Shown: piece by piece, positions 12,436 through 22,820 of the stretch
How positions within the stretch are numbered: the first letter of the stretch is position 1
Layout of the letters: every line of letters begins with the position of its first letter
DNA from: Aquatica leii
Taxonomy: Eukaryota; Arthropoda; Insecta; Coleoptera; Lampyridae
Assembly: GCA_035610365.1 (NCBI GenBank)
Contig: CM069432.1
Span: 70,312,520 to 70,376,519, forward strand
DNA length: 64,000 bases
Reading direction: 5' to 3'
The notes under the pieces: generated by a model
Database searches by the model: none
The model's input: only the letters and a program-made list of their open reading frames with translations
Told to the model about the DNA's origin: nothing
Translations under genes and position numbers: made by a program

Positions 12436-12960
12436 CACATTTACCTTGACTGGAGTGGAATCTGTTCTTTCTAGTAACTTTTAAAATACCCCGTATACAA
12501 AAACAAAGATACAAATCAAGCTCAATCTGCTTCTTCAATAATCATAAAAGGAAATAATAATACTTTACGATCCAAAATAAAATGCACTTTGGATCTTGAT
12601 TTTTCTAAGGAAGGTTCAATCCGTAGTTTACTGGGTTTTGAACCTAAAATTCTGAAAGCAAATACAAAAAACATATCAGATTTTCCTTGTCAAATTTTTA
12701 GATTAAACGCATTATGCATAGAATGTAATATCGTCACCAGTTGATTCAGAAACGGCAAACCAGTACATGTGTTTCATGAATTTTTTCCTACAGTCCCACC
12801 ATGATATAAAATTATAGAAACTCTAACTAACGTAATTTATTTACGAATTAACACGAAGCAAATAGATGAAATTACCATAAAAATAACAGATCAAAATCAA
12901 AATTTAGTTGATTAGAGAAGAAGTGATGACGGTTAGACTACATCTTAAAAAATAGAATTA
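12435..12960 (+). pseudogene. Polinton penton-like protein PY (fossil)
   Basis: Recognisable blocks in order are LTGVESVLSSNF near the start, LKGNNNTLRSKIKCTLDLDF, SIRSLLGFEPKILKANTKNI, a FRLNALCIECNIV block, NGKPVHVFHEFFPTVPP and IYLRINTKQIDEITIKITDQ. This order matches the single-jelly-roll penton-type protein of insect Polintons, which forms capsid vertices in the proposed virion. It lies between protease and major capsid genes. About 180 bases after it, a short basic stretch (roughly 12970-13145) may be another small structural gene. Decayed. Confidence 0.7.
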
Positions 12961-13906
12961 ACTACTATAATGGGACTTATGTTTTTCAAAAATTGAAGTA
13001 AACATAGTAACACTACCAAGACAATAAAAAATTATATTAGTCTACAAAATAAAGCTAAAGTTTTTAGTCGATCTACTAAAATCAATCGCTTAACACGAAT
13101 TAACCAAACATTTCTCAAATCTTTAGGACTGAAAGTACGAACCTAAAAATGAATTATAAAATTTTGAAAGTAAACGAACTACCCGTTTTTAGTACCACAA
13201 TAACGTATGCACAAAAACGAAGTCATTCACTTTATGCATCAAGTTCTTTTAACAACAATGATGAAATCAGAATTCCTATACAACAACAAGAATTATATAC
13301 GTTATCTCGGTATAGTTGTCTTCATGTACAAGGAAAAGTAGAAGCATATGATGATGAAAACGGAAAGATTCAAACACCCAATATTCAATTTGTTAATAAA
13401 AAAATCTTTGAAGAAGTTATCGATCGCGTTAGAAATCCTAGAATTATGTCCGTGCTAAAAGGTTATGTGTCGTACAATAAAGAAGAAAGCAAAGCTCTTC
13501 AAAACGGTCGTTGGTTTCTAATAAGCAATTAAAGATTATTGGATATCTCTTCAAGAAATTTTGATGCGGTTATACCTCTTCGAATGATTCTAGGTTCGTG
13601 CAAAGATTTTAAAAGGGTTATGATCAATTGTAAACAATAATTGGTGTTGATTTGTAACAATACTGATAATAACGCTTTAGTAGTTAAGGACAATAAGAAA
13701 ACTATAAAAGTTTAGCTATATAAAGTGATCTGGCGAGTTCCACACATATCTGTTTCAATTAAGGAATAATTAAAGTTGCTCGATTGTTAAAAGTGCAAGA
13801 GAATTATACATTCCATTTAGAAGTATAGAATTACACGAATATCCATCATTACCACAAACACAAAAACAGACTTAAGCTATTAAGTCTTTAGTATAAAAAC
13901 CACAAC

Positions 13907-13918
13907 GTATAATCTTTG
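13907..13918. repeat. PLE1 target-site duplication, left copy
   Basis: GTATAATCTTTG, identical to 16380-16391. The repeat is part of the Polinton capsid gene into which PLE1 inserted. Confidence 0.85.
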
Positions 13919-13950
13919 TATAAAATCTTAAGCTTTCGCGGTTGTTATGT

Positions 13951-14440
13951 TTAAAATCATAAGCGACTTTCGGCTTAGACCGCGTCGTAGTAAAACACCC
14001 AGACTTAGGCTTGGTCATAGTCTCTTCTTGAGAGCCAAAACAAAAAGTAGAACTTGGCCTTTGCCGTATTGTCGTTCGTGAACCCAAACAAACTGACGTT
14101 TCGCAAGACATTGCAGCTTGCATCTTCAGAGTGGTAAATGTCACTGAAAGAAAAAGTGGAAATGACGATATTTATACCAATAGCGATTAGCGTGATTAAC
14201 GAACCTTATCGTTCCGTTACCGCTTGACTGACTTCGTTATTACTCGGAGTAAGTGTTTGTGTCCTTTCCAAGAAGGTCGATCTTTGTCTTAGAGGATATA
14301 ATACTGGTAGCCAAGATTTGCTGAGTCTTAAACCGTCTTCTCGGTTCATATTGCAAGGATGTTTTTCTATTTCCACAGCTTCGCGGATTAGTCTGGGAAA
14401 GTAGAAAGGAGTTCTAGCCAACACTTTAGTTTGGTCAAAG
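13951..14440 (-). repeat. PLE1 left arm: inverted copy of the 3' end
   Basis: This stretch is the reverse complement of 15889-16379 with only a few differences, including the end of the endonuclease-region coding sequence, the 3' untranslated part and the ribozyme motif. Between this arm and the left target duplication lie about 32 bases with no counterpart at the right end. Confidence 0.9.
14092..14132 (-). ncRNA. Hammerhead ribozyme core, PLE1 inverted left arm
   Basis: This is the minus-strand copy of the motif at 16198-16238: CTGAAGA (14123-14129), a GCAAG/CTTGC stem II, then GAAACGTC ending at 14095. Core and stems are the same as in the right-hand copy. It points outward, away from the element body. 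Confidence 0.65.
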
Positions 14441-14452
14441 GACATTCTAGTA

Positions 14453-16090
14453 TTGAGAGCAGATAAAGGAAACGCTACAGTCGTTATGAACATACAAGAT
14501 TACAACGACAAAATGACGAACTTACTCTCAGAAGATTGCTACATACGTCTACAGAGAAACCCTTTAAACTCCTTGTGCACTAAGGTAAACTCCGCTATCA
14601 AAAACTCCACTACTATCGATATCAACATGAAACAGACTTTGATTGTGAAAAATCCGGTTATGCCACGAATCTACGGTCTTCCCAAAATACACAAAGAAGG
14701 AGTCCCCCTTCGACCGATAGTGAGCACCATCAATTCACCAACCCAATCGTTAGCACGTTATCTAGCTGCAAAACTCTTGCCGTTGACAGGAAATACAGAA
14801 ACTCACATCAAAGATTCTACAGACTTTGTAGAGAAAATTAAGAACTTGCGTATAACAAAGAAGATATTTTAGTCAGCTTTGACGTGGTATCTCTTTTACT
14901 GAAGTCCCGGTCGACGAAGTGTTGTTTTTGCTCAAGGAGAGAGAATTACTGAAGAAGAAGTTCTGCTCATCGAACTCTGCCTCAAAAACACTTATTTCAG
15001 TTATAACGACAACTTGTTTAAACAAGTAGAAGGAGCGGCCATGGGTTCACCGCTCTCTCCAGTTATAGCCAATATTTACATGGAATATTTTGAAACTGAA
15101 ATTATGAAAAATGTTGAGTTAAAACCAAAAACTTGGTTCAGATATGTTGATGATACGTTTGTTGTATGGCCTCATGGCAAAGATAAACTAAACCAGTTCT
15201 TTCAACATCTAAACTCTGCACATAACAGCATTAAGTTTACTATGGAGTTAGAACATAACAGCAGTCTAGCCTTTCTTGATGTACTAGTGATAAGGAAAAA
15301 TAACGGAAAATTGGGGCATTCCGTTTATAGAAAGAAAACGCACACTAATAGATATTTAAACGCCGAATCTCACCACCATCCAGTACAGAAGAATACTGTT
15401 TTGCATACTTTAGCCAAAAGAGCTATACGTGTGTCAGATAACGAAAATCTACTAAAGGAAAAGGAAACATTGTTGGAGTCCCTACAACAAAATGGATACG
15501 GGTTCAAAGAGATCCAAAACGCATGGAAAAGAGCATTAAATCCAAAAGTCAAAGAAGACTTATCACCTCCTACTAGCACCGCTTATTTACCTTACTGTAT
15601 GGGTTCAACAGACAAAATAAGCAGGGTGCTAAAGAAACATAATATTAAAACTGTCTTTACGACTAAGGATACCCTGAACACATGGTTTACTTCTGCTAAA
15701 GACAAACAAGGGACTCTAAAACATGCCGGAGTTTACAAAATTCCTTGTTCCTGTGGATCAAGTTATATAGGACAGACGGGACGTTTTATTGAAGTTAGAG
15801 TAAAAGAACATATGGCTGACTGCAAACACCGCAGAGTTACTAAATCAGCAGTGGCAGAACACGTGTGGAACCAAGGACACACGCTGAACTTTGACCAAAC
15901 TAAAGTGTTGGCTAGAACTCCTTTCTACTTTCCCAGACTAATCCGCGAAGCTGTGGAAATAGAAAAACATATGAACAAATATGAACCGAGAAGACGGTTT
16001 AAGACTCAGCAAATCTTGGCTACCAGTATTATATCCTCTAAGACAAAGATCGACCTTCTTGGAAAGGACACAAACACTTACTCCGAGTAA
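14453..16090 (+). pseudogene. PLE reverse transcriptase / GIY-YIG endonuclease
   Basis: Two long frames cover the protein. The first (14453-14872) starts inside the RT N-terminal region with ADKGNATVVMN and includes IYGLPKIHKEGVPLRPIVST. The second (15014-16090, 358 aa) includes GAAMGSPLSPVIANIYME, the catalytic YVDD box (15143-15154; residues 44-47) and FLDVLVIRKNNG. After a linker comes the GIY-YIG nuclease (GVYKIPCSCGSSYIGQTGR, about 15725-15785), followed by the usual HTLNFDQTKVLA and REAVEIEKH blocks. The RT copies the element RNA and the nuclease is thought to nick the target. The N-terminus upstream of the ADKGNATVV block is absent and the two frames are not continuous, so the protein cannot be made whole. 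Confidence 0.85.
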
Positions 16091-16379
16091 TAACGAAGTC
16101 AGTCAAGCGGTAACGGAACGATAAGGTTCGTTAATCACGCTAATCGCTATTGGTATAAATATCGTCATTTCCACTTTTTCTTTCAGTGACATTTACCACT
16201 CTGAAGATGCAAGCTGCAATGTCTTGCGAAACGTCAGTTTGTTTGGGTTCACGAACGACAATACGGCAAAGGCCAAGTTCTACTTCTTGTTTTGGCTCTC
16301 AAGAAGAGACTATGACCAAGCCTAAGTCTGGGTGTTTTACTACGACGCGGTCTAAGCCGAAAGTCGCTTATGATTTTAA
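15889..16379 (+). repeat. PLE1 right arm (3' end of the element)
   Basis: It contains the last ~65 codons of the ORF, a TATAAATA motif near 16154, the hammerhead core at 16198-16238 and the 3' terminus. It pairs as an inverted repeat with 13951-14440. Confidence 0.9.
16198..16238 (+). ncRNA. Hammerhead ribozyme core, PLE1 3' end
   Basis: The sequence reads stem I ACT, core box CTGAAGA (16201-16207), one unpaired T, stem II GCAAG/CTTGC (16209-16213 with 16223-16227) around a 9-nt loop, GAAA (16228-16231), a self-complementary ACGT (16231-16234), cleavage-site C (16235) and stem I AGT. This matches the minimal hammerheads reported in the terminal repeats of Penelope-like elements, where the very short stem III is thought to favour dimers. 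Seen in sequence; activity is inferred. Confidence 0.7.
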
Positions 16380-16391
16380 GTATAATCTTTG
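16380..16391. repeat. PLE1 target-site duplication, right copy
   Basis: GTATAATCTTTG, identical to 13907-13918. Polinton capsid sequence resumes immediately after it. Confidence 0.85.
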
Positions 16392-16869
16392 GTTTTCAGA
16401 CCGATAGAAAAAATCAAATAAATAAAGACTGCAGTCGTTTTCATCATTGCAATTTAGTTAATATTAAAGTTTTTCTTAATGATGCTGTATACCATTCCCT
16501 ACAAAGATAGAGAGCCGATATTCACTCCAGAAGAGTTCAAAAGATATACTCCAATTGCAGTTATAGATTGTTCTAAACAAAAGGAAGAACTGAAAAAGAG
16601 CCCGGTGTACATAAAAACAGAATTTGAATCAAATGTGAATATTTCCGATAAAACAACCGCATATTGTTTAATACTTCACGATAGGATTGTGAAATATATA
16701 CCAATAAAAAATATTATTTCATTAGTGTAGTGAATTATGTATGTATATTTTATGTTTTATTATTTAAGAATTGTGCAGTAGGTAGTAGAAATCGTATAAA
16801 TATCAAAAGGTTTAAAACAAAACAAAAAAATATAAGTATTAGTTTTTTTTATTGTGATCAATTTGCAAT

Positions 16870-17240
16870 TAACATTAGGTAAGATAACGTTTCTTTATAA
16901 TCCTCAAAATTAGTAGAATGCCATCTTGCCGAATCTGGACCAGATGTCCAACCTAATACAGCATCTGGATGGTGTGTTCTTTAAGTTATATTTCTTTGTA
17001 TTTACAACAATATTTCTGCATGATTTTCGTTTTTTGAAGGATCAAATTTAAAAGATACGTTTCGACAGATAAAAGCAGTAATAATTTTTTTTAAATTAAT
17101 CTATCAGCGAGGTATGCTGCATTACAAAAACATTCGTCTATAGATGATTTAATATCTCGATGATTTAAAAAAAAATCAATCCCATCACAATTTAACACAT
17201 CATTGAAATGGGAATATGACAAAGGTTAGAATTTTTCTTA
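16870..17240 (-). pseudogene. Minus-strand coding remnant, unidentified
   Basis: Reading the minus strand gives protein-like blocks, including FNDVLNCDGIDFFLNHRDI, DECFCNAAYLADRL and HPDAVLGWTSGPDSARWHS, which are too composition-rich and ordered to be spacer. It lies just beyond the Polinton capsid gene and faces it, so it may be a further gene of the same fossil element or of another virus-like insertion. I do not recognise the family and assign no function. It is decayed. Confidence 0.4.
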
Positions 17241-17270
17241 GCGGGACATAAAGCTGATATTACAGACTAA

Positions 17271-17415
17271 AGAATAGTATATTAAAACACAAGTTACAGA
17301 ATGAACGCGCTTCAAGCACGAGACCGGGTTTCATACACGAGCCGCGCAGCGGTGAGTTTATGAAGCGGTCGAGTGATTGAAACGTATTCTATGACGTGTG
17401 TTTTATACTATTTTC
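17271..17415. mobile_element. Palindromic foldback repeat (MITE-like)
   Basis: The left arm (from 17271, with AGTATATTAAAACACAAGTT and GAACGCGCTTCAA) and the right arm (TTGAAACGTATTC, GTGTGTTTTATACTATT, to 17415) are imperfect reverse complements around a GC-rich centre with CGAGCCGCGCAGCGG. The ~145-bp palindrome has no coding capacity. Superfamily unknown. Confidence 0.55.
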
Positions 17416-17817
17416 TCTATTTTGATACAATAATTAATATTTTTCGTATAATTTTAATTTTAAAACAACATTGTGAAACTTTATTATTTTATTGAATTGG
17501 CAACACTTACACTTTGACATATTGAAATTTATGTGTTAACCTAAAATCATACGAAATTATCTCTTTATACCTTTATAAGTAAATAAATTTGAATTAATAA
17601 AACGTGTTTATTTTATTTTGGCGTCAAAATTGGAATTTCAATTGTTCAATTCCAATAATTTTGATTTCTTTTTCATGTAACGTCAACTTACGATGCAGAG
17701 ATACCAACTTTGAAAAAACTAACATTACTAAAATTCGTGTAAGAATTTGCTTATTCTTACACGGATTTTAGTGTAAGAATGGCTAATTCTCATGTCGAAA
17801 TAGAGAAAACAGTATAA
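17403..17817. mobile_element. Candidate MITE with 23-bp inverted ends
   Basis: The block 17403-17425 and the reverse complement of 17795-17817 match over 23 bases with two mismatches (core TTTTCTCTATTT). The left end overlaps the right arm of the palindrome at 17271-17415, so the two may be one composite. A strong hairpin lies inside (17728-17771). No ORF. A TA dinucleotide at each edge would fit a Tc1/mariner-type target, which is inference only. Confidence 0.45.
17728..17771. repeat. Hairpin, 19-bp stem with one mismatch
   Basis: CTAAAATTCGTGTAAGAAT (17728-17746) pairs with ATTCTTACACGGATTTTAG (17753-17771) around a 6-base loop. It lies inside the candidate MITE 17403-17817. Confidence 0.7.
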
Positions 17818-17829
17818 ATCATTATTATT

Positions 17830-19780
17830 AACAGCCACAACAACATGTTTCGTTTTTATATAATGAGGAATCGACACAAAAATTTAATAACCTACTTTAA
17901 GAGGATCATATTTGTTAATGTTCACTTAAAGTCCCAAAAGTTCTTCTAAAGCCCAGCCACTGTATTTTTCAGCAATTGTCTCCAGTTTTGTTGCAAGTTT
18001 GTCAAACACATGTTCCTGATACCATTGTTTCAAATTATTTGTACGATCAATGGCATTATTAATTCTTTTTTATTTCAAAATTTTAGCTTTTAAATAAAAA
18101 ATCAAAATTGTTGTATTGTAAATTAAATTTAAAGATAAACTAAAGTTGACATTTCATATTTATGAGCATTTGCTAAAAATTTTAAAACAGGATATGCCTA
18201 AAACAATTAAATGCATAATTGTAAAAAAAATCGCAATTCAAGATACACGTTTTTGTTTATCTACCGTCTTGATTAAAAGTAAAAAATACTATTAACGAAA
18301 AGTGCGTGAATTTAAATTGCTATTTAAAGTGTCTGTAATAAATTAAAACTATAATATATTGTTCTTGTACAATACGAAAACACCAAAAAAGCGTCTAAGT
18401 AATTATTTGAAAAGAAAATAGTTTTTTTATGGTAATTAAATGTAATACAATTTTTAGAAATGACAACCCAAAGAGAATTTTTGTAATGTACTCAAGTTGC
18501 ATTAAATAATATAACAACAAGTAATGCTTTTAATACTTTCTACGTAATATATATTGTTTGTTTCACATATGTATGTTTCATCATATGCCTTTAAAAAAAC
18601 AAGTTTTGTTAGCAGATAAAACATACAAATAAGAATTTTTACACATCGCGTAGTTTGATCTGATTATCTATTAAAATTAACAGAAATCTTGTTTTACTAG
18701 ATAAAATCAAACAAGCTTTAACTAAGTACATTAAAAATAATATATTAAACAAGTTCCTTAAAAACTTTATGAACAAGGTTTTTATTCTATTTTTTAGAAT
18801 TTGCACCTTTTCGAGCCAATTTTAAACGAAAATTTGGAATTATAAAAATGTAGGGAATTTGGTAGAGATTGGTACTAAGTATTACATATTTTCAAATTAC
18901 TTGTCAATTAATTAAAAAATGTTACTAATACCAATCTTGCAAAGAAAATTACACCAATTTGATTAAAGCACGCAAAAATTTCTAATAAAACACGCATTGA
19001 TTAAGATCTATTAAAGACGTAAACTCTAAAAAAAATTTTAAGAGCGGATTGAATATACAATACAATATCACGTTTGGTCAGTTAATTTTCAAACAAAAGG
19101 TTTTTTAACGTTTTAAGATCTTTAATTTTTTTCAACTGTGTTAATGCATTTTTCTTGATCACTATAAAGGTAATGATCAGCTCTACGGCGCAACATAAAT
19201 CGAAACGCATAAGTGGAAAAAGGCCATACGAGTTTTATATGGATGTCATGCAAACAAATAGACAGAAATAGGCTTTACTAATGGTTATCTTACAAAGTTT
19301 CAAAGATTTAGTTAACAAAAGACTCGCAACATTTACCCCCACGTAAACAAAAGGTCGATCTGGGCACGCTACTCGAGAGCTAGACAAACTTTGCATGGTA
19401 AGAATTTGAGAACTGTAGTAAAACGCGGCAAAACAACGGAATAATCTAAAGTTGGAACAAGTAAAACTGGAACGCACAACGCCCAACAAAAAATTGTGAT
19501 AATCTTGAAAGAAAGGCACAGCTATAACCAAGTTCAGAAGCTCCCGAAAATCTTAAAATCTGAGGATTTAATGTTGTTAAAAGAGTTAAATGCAGAAGCA
19601 AAAGTCGACGAAAAGGCTTAACGTATCAAGGGTAACTTCATTTCAATCAAACTGCAGTCGCCACAATTTTTGCAATAAATACTTAGCAAAACCACTAGTA
19701 GAGAAATCCATCTTAAAGGATCTAAGAATTTAGCTGTGTTAGCCAACACAGCCTTTTTTGTGTGGCTTATGTTTACGGAA
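17830..19780. other. AT-rich spacer, no gene recognised
   Basis: 17830-19190 is AT-rich with nothing recognised. 19190-19750 is more balanced in composition and could be decayed coding sequence of an old element, but no family was recognised on either strand. Confidence 0.4.
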
Positions 19781-19785
19781 CTAAA

Positions 19786-20078
19786 AATCACATGTATGTG
19801 CTAATGTCAAGCCCGTGAGTTTTTATATTTTTAAGTATCTTAAATCACCCACGCTGATTTTGATTAATGCGATTTAAGATGTGGTTATTATGAGAAATTC
19901 ACTGGGGTACGGATGCATTTTCGTTTTACAGCGCAATTTGATTTTTATATTTTATTTTTAGCGACTTTGGTTACTTGCACATGTTTTTTTAACTTTTGGA
20001 TACCTGCACATGTTCTTCCACATTAGAAAATTTCTATTGACCATTAATAAGGAACTCATGAAGTATAGAAAAATATTC
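19786..20078. repeat. Direct repeat, left copy
   Basis: It shares with 22569-22820 the ordered blocks AAGCCCGTGAGTTT, TTTTTAAGTATCTTAAATCA, GATGTGGTTRTTAT, TTTACTGGGG-like, ACAGCKCAATTTG, ACTTTGGTTACTTGCACATG and ATTAATAAGG. Differences and small gaps are frequent, so the pair is old. Confidence 0.75.
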
Positions 20079-22568
20079 TACATGCGTATTCTGTAAACCT
20101 ATGTTAGATGAGGACATTAAAACCACCGTGTCGATTGCTATAATTGCGAATAGCAATATGACCAAATTGGAGGCCACATCTGCTGAAATACCTGCCCCAA
20201 TTTCGGGAAACTTAACAAATTTGCTTTTTTTCATATCGTATGAAACTGAGTCATTTATTTGTGATAACGCTGTCTGCTTAATAGTTTACTTTTCAGCAAC
20301 TTTAGAAATTTTGTGTTGGATATGTCATTAGCTAATCGTTTCTTTTTTTTTCACTTTGTTAGTCCTATGCACGCACTACCGTAACTACATGTTGCGTTTT
20401 TTGTCACAGTTAAGTATAAAACTTTTTGCGTGTAATAAATTAAACGGTTTAAGTCATTGGATTTGTTTATGTTTTTAACTTTTTTCTTTTTGTTGAAATA
20501 AATATATTCTTTGTTATAAATTTTGTTTTGCAACTTATTTCCTTTAAGTGTTTGAAAGAAGTAAACGAGAGCTATAGTTAATATTTTTACCGTTTTGGCA
20601 CCCTTTTAATCAAATTTGCCGCATGTACTACGTGCGGCTGAGTTTACGTGACGAATTTTGACGTCCAACTGCCAGGACTCGATTATTCTGCGTGCGATTA
20701 TATTGCTTCATCATTCGTCATTAGTGGGTTCAACTTAACTTAAAGTTTTGCTTTGTCTGGTTGCAAGACCTGGCTTCGTAGTTAGTTCGCTTACTTTTAC
20801 TACTTTGTATAATTACGGTGGCTTCCGTGTTTTAATTGTTTTTTAGATTAACTCAGGTACATCGGTTGAATCTTTCTTCCCATTAGATTACTTGTGATAC
20901 CATTGCTACTACTTGTACTTTGCGATAGTTAGCGACTTACTTACATTTATTTTGATTTGATTTCTAGCCATAGAGTTTGTTTTTAGGGTTACTTAGTTTC
21001 TTGTTGTAGGTTTTATTGTGTCCTTTAGTTTTTTAGATATGTACTCTTCAGACAAAGAAACGCCACTTCTTACTTTTTCGGACTCTGATTCAAAAATGAG
21101 CTTCGCCAATTGGAACGTGACCTTTTCTGGTAAAGATCTTGCTCTACTTATGTAATTTCTTTTTCGGATTGACAAGTTGTGCTCGTCTCATAGTATATCA
21201 CAGCATAAACTTTTTTTCTCAGCTTTTGAGGTTTTGTTTAGCAAAGCTCTTCTTGCTTTTAGAACAAATCCTTTTTAGAATGATGTTGCTGCTCTGTAAT
21301 TCGTAATCGTAGGATGGGAGTTAACAAATCTATCGGTAAGTACGTTTCCACCATGCGATACCTCTTGCTACAAATTTTAGAAACTGTATATGATCAAATA
21401 TTACTTAAGATCGTACGTCGTAATCTCACTACTTTTTTACCAGTCAGAACTTGCGTTAATACCAATTTCTACGTTTGCAGAATTAGTGACATATGTAAGA
21501 CAGCTCGCTCAATCTAAGACTCCATAGACAAATATAAACCAACTACACTTTATAAAGCTATTTTTTTTTGGGTCATCTTCGGTTAACGACATGATAGTCA
21601 TTCGTTGTCTAATCCGGTTGCAAGATTTTCTGTGCAAACGGGTACGGGTTTCTCACGACGATCAACATCTGTGAAAACTAGTAGTTCCATTTCTGGTTAT
21701 TGTAGTGCTACCAAGACGTTACTTCTTCCTCGGCGTCTTTTTTATCGGTCTTTTATAAAAACCTAAAGTGACAGAGTCACTACTGTGCGGTTTGTCGGCA
21801 CCGCTTAGATTAGATCAAAAGGGAAGCGTGTTACTGCTGACGTTACATCGCCTATCTTTTTTGGCTTAACTAGACAAATTTCTGCAAATTTTTCTAAAGC
21901 TTGTAGACGTTCTAAAGATGCGGAAGCTAGTTCTGTCTTGTCAACAAGTACTCGTTTTGACATTTCTGGTTGTGCTTTGTCGTCTCTTTTTTATAATCGT
22001 TCTCTTCTCTTTTATCGACGTCGTAAATGTTAGTTCATTTTTGACTTTTGACTATTCTTTTGGTTTTTGTTTTTGGAGTTTTTAATTTGGTTCTTTGACT
22101 ATGTTGGTGGCATTTTGTTGATTGTAGCTGAAATGCTACCCATTTTTTTCCATTTTGCTGTACTGATATTCTTTTTTGCTTAAGTTTCTAGTAAATTTTC
22201 TTGGATTTATTTCTTAACCAGCTTACTTCGGGACATACTACCTTTTCATTTGTATAAAGTTACATCCGCTTAATCAGCCATTTTGAAATTAATCACGTAC
22301 TAGTGGAACTCTTACTTTGGTTTTAGTTTAGTTTATTAATACTCTTTGTCTTTTGCTGTTTGAACACTTTCTCTCTTTTCTTTAGAGTATTTTTTTAGTG
22401 TTTACTGTAACTACATTTCTTTTCTTTATTTTTTCTTTCTAAGTTAAAATTTGATATACTAAAAATATTTTGGTGTGGTTTTTGTACTGTAAAAATGTTT
22501 TCCCCAATGATACGTCATTCTACACACCGGATACTAAAAATGTCAGTTTCGTTTTGCACATTTCGAAA

Positions 22569-22820
22569 GTCACACGTGTATGTTAATGTTAAGCCCGTGA
22601 GTTTCCACATTTTTAAGTATCTTAAATCATTCGCGTTAATTTTGATTTAGGATGTGGTTGTTATAGAAAATTTACTGGGGCAAAAATTAATTTTAATTTT
22701 ACAGCTCAATTTGGTTTTTCTATTTTATCATTAAAAACTTTGGTTACTTGCACATGGTATTTTATCTTGAAAAATTCTTATAAACTATTAATAAGGCATG
22801 TATGAAGTATTAAAAATTTT
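22569..22820. repeat. Direct repeat, right copy
   Basis: Same orientation and block order as 19786-20078. Its end is marked by ATTAATAAGGCATGTATGAAG, against the left copy's ATTAATAAGGAACTCATGAAG (each quoted only to show the shared ends). Confidence 0.75.

Larger units (their letters stand above)
13919..16379 (+). mobile_element. Penelope-like element PLE1, 5'-truncated
   Basis: The element encodes a reverse transcriptase followed by a GIY-YIG endonuclease, the signature of Penelope-like elements. An identical 12-bp direct repeat, GTATAATCTTTG, flanks it (13907-13918 and 16380-16391) and is read as the target-site duplication. Its left ~490 bases are an inverted copy of its own 3' end, a known form of truncated Penelope insertions. 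Both copies of that end carry a hammerhead-ribozyme core. The frame is open over most of its length with about one break, and the two inverted arms are still very similar, so this insertion is younger than the Polinton around it. Confidence 0.9.
8730..16735. mobile_element. Polinton/Maverick fragment, broken, with a nested PLE
   Basis: Seven gene remnants in a Polinton-like order lie within 8 kb: integrase, coiled-coil protein and FtsK/A32-type ATPase on the minus strand, then minor capsid-like protein, adenain-type protease, penton-like and double-jelly-roll major capsid genes on the plus strand. The family-B DNA polymerase and the terminal inverted repeats expected of a complete 15-20 kb element were not recognised, so this is a partial copy. 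It is a fossil with many breaks throughout. A Penelope-like element (13919-16379) and a probable tRNA-derived SINE (about 12244-12435) inserted later, which fits an old age. Confidence 0.85.
13149..16735 (+). pseudogene. Polinton major capsid protein, split by PLE1 (fossil)
   Basis: The 5' part begins MNYKILKVNELPVF and includes EIRIPIQQQELYTL, IDRVRNPRIMSVLKGYVSYN and further matches up to about 13905; this is the N-terminal jelly-roll side of the double-jelly-roll capsid protein of Polintons. The 3' part (about 16392-16730) holds the C-terminal side, including PIAVIDCSKQKEELKKSPVY and TAYCLILHDRIVKYIPIKNI. A Penelope-like element (13919-16379) with a 12-bp target duplication separates the two parts. 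The gene is broken, by this insertion and by general decay. Confidence 0.75.

Noticed and set aside
13872-14144. Minus-strand ORF starting MTFTTLKMQAAMSCETS, also found on the plus strand at 16186
   Set aside because: It is the translation of the PLE1 ribozyme and terminal repeat, present twice because the arms are inverted copies. The structure of the RNA, not a protein, explains the conservation.
17056-17070. GAAACGTATC on the minus strand as another hammerhead half
   Set aside because: No CTGANGA box or stem II partner lies at the required distance.
17340-17376. ATTGAAACGT in the palindromic MITE as a ribozyme core
   Set aside because: Upstream sequence lacks the CTGANGA box; the block is explained by the palindrome.
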